From Pseudomonadota bacterium (lineage in GTDB: Bacteria > Pseudomonadota > Gammaproteobacteria > Burkholderiales > SCOH01), in contig JAUPTR010000130.1 in the NCBI GenBank assembly GCA_030917985.1, positions 1 through 6,807 of the forward strand: DNA of 6,807 bases, given 5' to 3'. The position numbers and the translations under genes are program-made. The notes below the pieces were generated by a model. That model ran no database searches. It was not told the origin of the DNA and was given only the letters and a program-made list of their open reading frames with translations. This document shows, piece after piece, positions 5,717 through 6,807 of this stretch. Every line of letters starts with the position of its first letter. The stretch's first letter is position 1.

Positions 5717-6130
5717 CCTCATTTCGTTTAGCCATTCTTGAGTTGCTTCCGCAATATGAGGGTTGTTTTTGCTCAAGTCATGGATAATCGATGCAATATC
5801 GTCAACTGCGGCGAGCTTAGGCTTGGATGCAGAGCTGAGGTTGCGCCGTGCTGCTTCTGTCGCCAAGTATGCTTTCTCTAGTGTTGTTAGTTGTGGCTGC
5901 TGCAATAAGCTCTGTAGTATTGAGTTGAATGGTACATTCCCGGGAGAGTCTCCGGCATTTGTTGGGAGCGGCTGACTAACGTCTATCTGTCGTTCAGGTT
6001 TGTTGATGAGGGATGCTTCCGATAGTTTTTGAGCTAAAGAAGTAGAAAAACTCTTGTCGCCGGGGGTCGGGCTGGCAGTGCTTGTATTCTTGTAAGGAGC
6101 GGGCATGGCTTGGGCAAGATTAACTTTCAT
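5708..6130 (-). CDS. Unrecognised 140-residue protein in AT-rich DNA
   Basis: I do not recognise this family. The product from the ATG at 6130 has a Ser/Thr/Pro/Asn-rich, probably disordered N-terminus (residues 1-27, MKVNLAQAMPAPYKNTSTAS onward). Predicted helical stretches follow at about 28-43 (SFSTSLAQKLSEASLI), 69-97 (NSILQSLLQQPQLTTLEKAY onward) and 107-137, with a Pro/Asn linker at 44-65. There is no signal peptide, membrane segment or cysteine. The start is supported by AAAGGG seven bases upstream. The frame stays open further upstream to 6226, but that part has no good start and enters the mobile element. Codons are AT-richer than in the genes to the left, consistent with acquired DNA. 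It converges on the methyltransferase operon, and its stop falls in that operon's terminator hairpin. A disordered leader with a helical body occurs in many secreted or regulatory proteins, but that is not enough to assign a role. Confidence 0.65.
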   Translation of the reverse strand: MKVNLAQAMPAPYKNTSTASPTPGDKSFSTSLAQKLSEASLINKPERQIDVSQPLPTNAGDSPGNVPFNSILQSLLQQPQLTTLEKAYLATEAARRNLSSASKPKLAAVDDIASIIHDLSKNNPHIAEATQEWLNEMRKT

Positions 6131-6185
6131 GGCGTGACCCTTTTTAGCTTTGCGTGGAAATTTTCTAAAAGATTTGGAGGAAACA

Positions 6186-6323
6186 ATGTCTAAAGGGAAA
6201 GTGATTTTCAACCACCTGATTAGCAAGAATCCTCAGCTACGATGTTTTAAGGTGGTTTGCTTGGCACAAACGCTTCAATTATTCGCATTCTCCCGCCAAA
6301 AAAACGCCTCAATGCCACATTGA
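6186..6323 (+). CDS. Possible small ORF (45 residues) with a strong ribosome binding site, interrupted by the element at 6214
   Basis: GGAGG five bases before an ATG at 6186 opens a plus-strand frame beginning MSKGKVIFN, which continues into the mobile element and stops at 6323. Only the first nine codons lie outside the element; the rest is element sequence and was probably not part of the original frame. Removing the element and one target copy gives a 29-codon frame ending MSKGKVIFNQALPCNIHLSS... and stopping before 6446. Whether either version is translated is unknown. The good ribosome site is the only reason to list it. Confidence 0.25.
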   Translation: MSKGKVIFNHLISKNPQLRCFKVVCLAQTLQLFAFSRQKNASMPH

Positions 6324-6378
6324 TCCCTTAGACTGTCAGCCCCGTCAATGGGTGGCTGAGCATTCTTGCTAATCAGGT
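6214..6378. mobile_element. 165-bp MITE-like element with 27-bp terminal inverted repeats
   Basis: The left end (6214-6240) and the reverse complement of the right end (6352-6378) agree at 25 of 27 bases, beginning ACCTGATTAGCAAGAAT. The direct repeat TCAACC flanks the element exactly (6208-6213 and 6379-6384), a 6-bp target-site duplication. The interior of about 110 bp has no complete gene. On the minus strand, however, GGCGGGAGA precedes an ATG at 6288 that opens MRIIEAFVPSKPP and stops at 6247. That resembles the truncated start of a larger protein, as in non-autonomous derivatives made by internal deletion of an insertion sequence. I cannot name the parent family. The two mismatches between the arms suggest the insertion is not very recent. 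Confidence 0.7.
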
Positions 6379-6438
6379 TCAACCAAGCCTTGCCCTGCAA
6401 TATTCATCTTTCATCGAATGTCTGGCAGGGCTGGCATG

Positions 6439-6765
6439 TTACTTAACGATATACACTATTTGGGGATCGGCTGACTTGGATTGCCTTGCTGTGCTCCTCG
6501 TTGCTTGAATAAGTAGCTGAGCTCCTTCTTTTTTGTAAAAATCTCCCAGTGGAATCATTCTTACAATTGATCTTCCCTCAAAAGCGCGACGAATTGTTGA
6601 TGGCGCTACCTGCGATGCGAAGCGGGGCATCATTTCCATACCATCTATTCTTTGCCAGCGTGCTTGATAAGGGGTATTCGCTTCACTATTAAATCGATAG
6701 TGGTCGTTATTATAACGTATTGTGTAATTTAGCTCTTCAATGGCAGACCTGATTATGTCCCTACA
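6439..6765 (-). pseudogene. Start-less open frame, probable C-terminal remnant of an unidentified gene
   Basis: On the minus strand the frame is open from just after a TGA at 6766-6768 to a TAA at 6439-6441, 108 codons. The first internal ATG is at 6639 and has no Shine-Dalgarno. The 42 codons before it read like genuine protein (IRSAIEELNYTIRYNNDHYR ... TPYQARWQRIDG), which suggests that coding sequence extends upstream of any usable start and that the gene is broken or truncated. The remainder is basic, with FEGRSIVRMIPLGDFYKKEG near the middle and ending DPQIVYIVK. If the ATG at 6639 is used, the product is 66 residues. I do not recognise the family. The region is AT-rich like the rest of the right end. 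In another frame, the sequence entering from the right edge reads ...FSSKSGFWLM and stops at 6761-6763, so a frameshift near 6760 is one explanation. Confidence 0.45.
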
Positions 6766-6807
6766 TCAGCCAGAATCCCGATTTTGAGCTAAATTTCAGA
6801 GAAGATC

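Noticed and set aside
6131..6226. N-terminal extension of the 140-residue protein to a TTG at 6226
   Set aside because: The TTG lies inside the 6214 mobile element and has no ribosome site, whereas the ATG at 6130 has AAAGGG at proper spacing.
6392..6431. Terminator-like inverted repeat GCCCTGC / GCAGGGC
   Set aside because: The stem is only 7 bp with a 26-base loop and no T-tract, so it is not convincing as a functional hairpin.
1..6807. CRISPR array, tRNA or rRNA genes
   Set aside because: No regularly spaced direct repeats with unique spacers and no tRNA- or rRNA-like segments were seen. The repeats present are single inverted pairs or one two-copy tandem.

Overview
The window looks like chromosomal DNA of a proteobacterium, most likely a gammaproteobacterium. 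The first 5.6 kb is fairly GC-rich and tightly packed. It carries a SrkA/YihE kinase very close to the enterobacterial protein, a PPi-type phosphofructokinase of the kind found in methylotrophic and other proteobacteria, a DUF1415 protein and a FabG4-like reductase. The genus cannot be fixed from the sequence.

Layout. On the minus strand, reading from 4018 down to the left edge, are: a pyrophosphate-type 6-phosphofructokinase (2759-4018); the stress-response kinase srkA, starting with GTG three bases after the phosphofructokinase stop (1781-2755); a two-domain, FabG4-like 3-oxoacyl reductase (405-1706); and the first 57 codons of a saccharopine-dehydrogenase-like oxidoreductase that runs off the left edge (1-171). 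The last two genes have plausible promoters of their own. A 119-bp MITE-like palindromic element (266-384) lies between them. On the plus strand, divergent from the phosphofructokinase, a two-gene operon encodes a DUF1415 protein (4242-4805) and a SAM-dependent methyltransferase (4802-5623). The two genes overlap by ATGA, and a hairpin terminator follows at 5695-5716.

Right of about 5630 the DNA changes character. It is visibly AT-richer and gene-poor. It holds an unrecognised 140-residue minus-strand protein (5708-6130), a 165-bp MITE-like element with 27-bp terminal inverted repeats and a 6-bp target duplication (6214-6378), and a minus-strand open frame with no credible start (6439-6765) that looks like the end of a broken gene. 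This is accessory DNA appended to a conserved housekeeping block.

How the genes fit together. The phosphofructokinase and srkA probably form one transcription unit joining a PPi-dependent glycolytic/gluconeogenic step to a stress kinase. The reductase acts on 3-oxoacyl thioesters. DUF1415 and the methyltransferase are conserved but functionally open. I found no clearly new defence or biosynthetic system. The two small non-autonomous elements and the unexplained right end are the most interesting parts.
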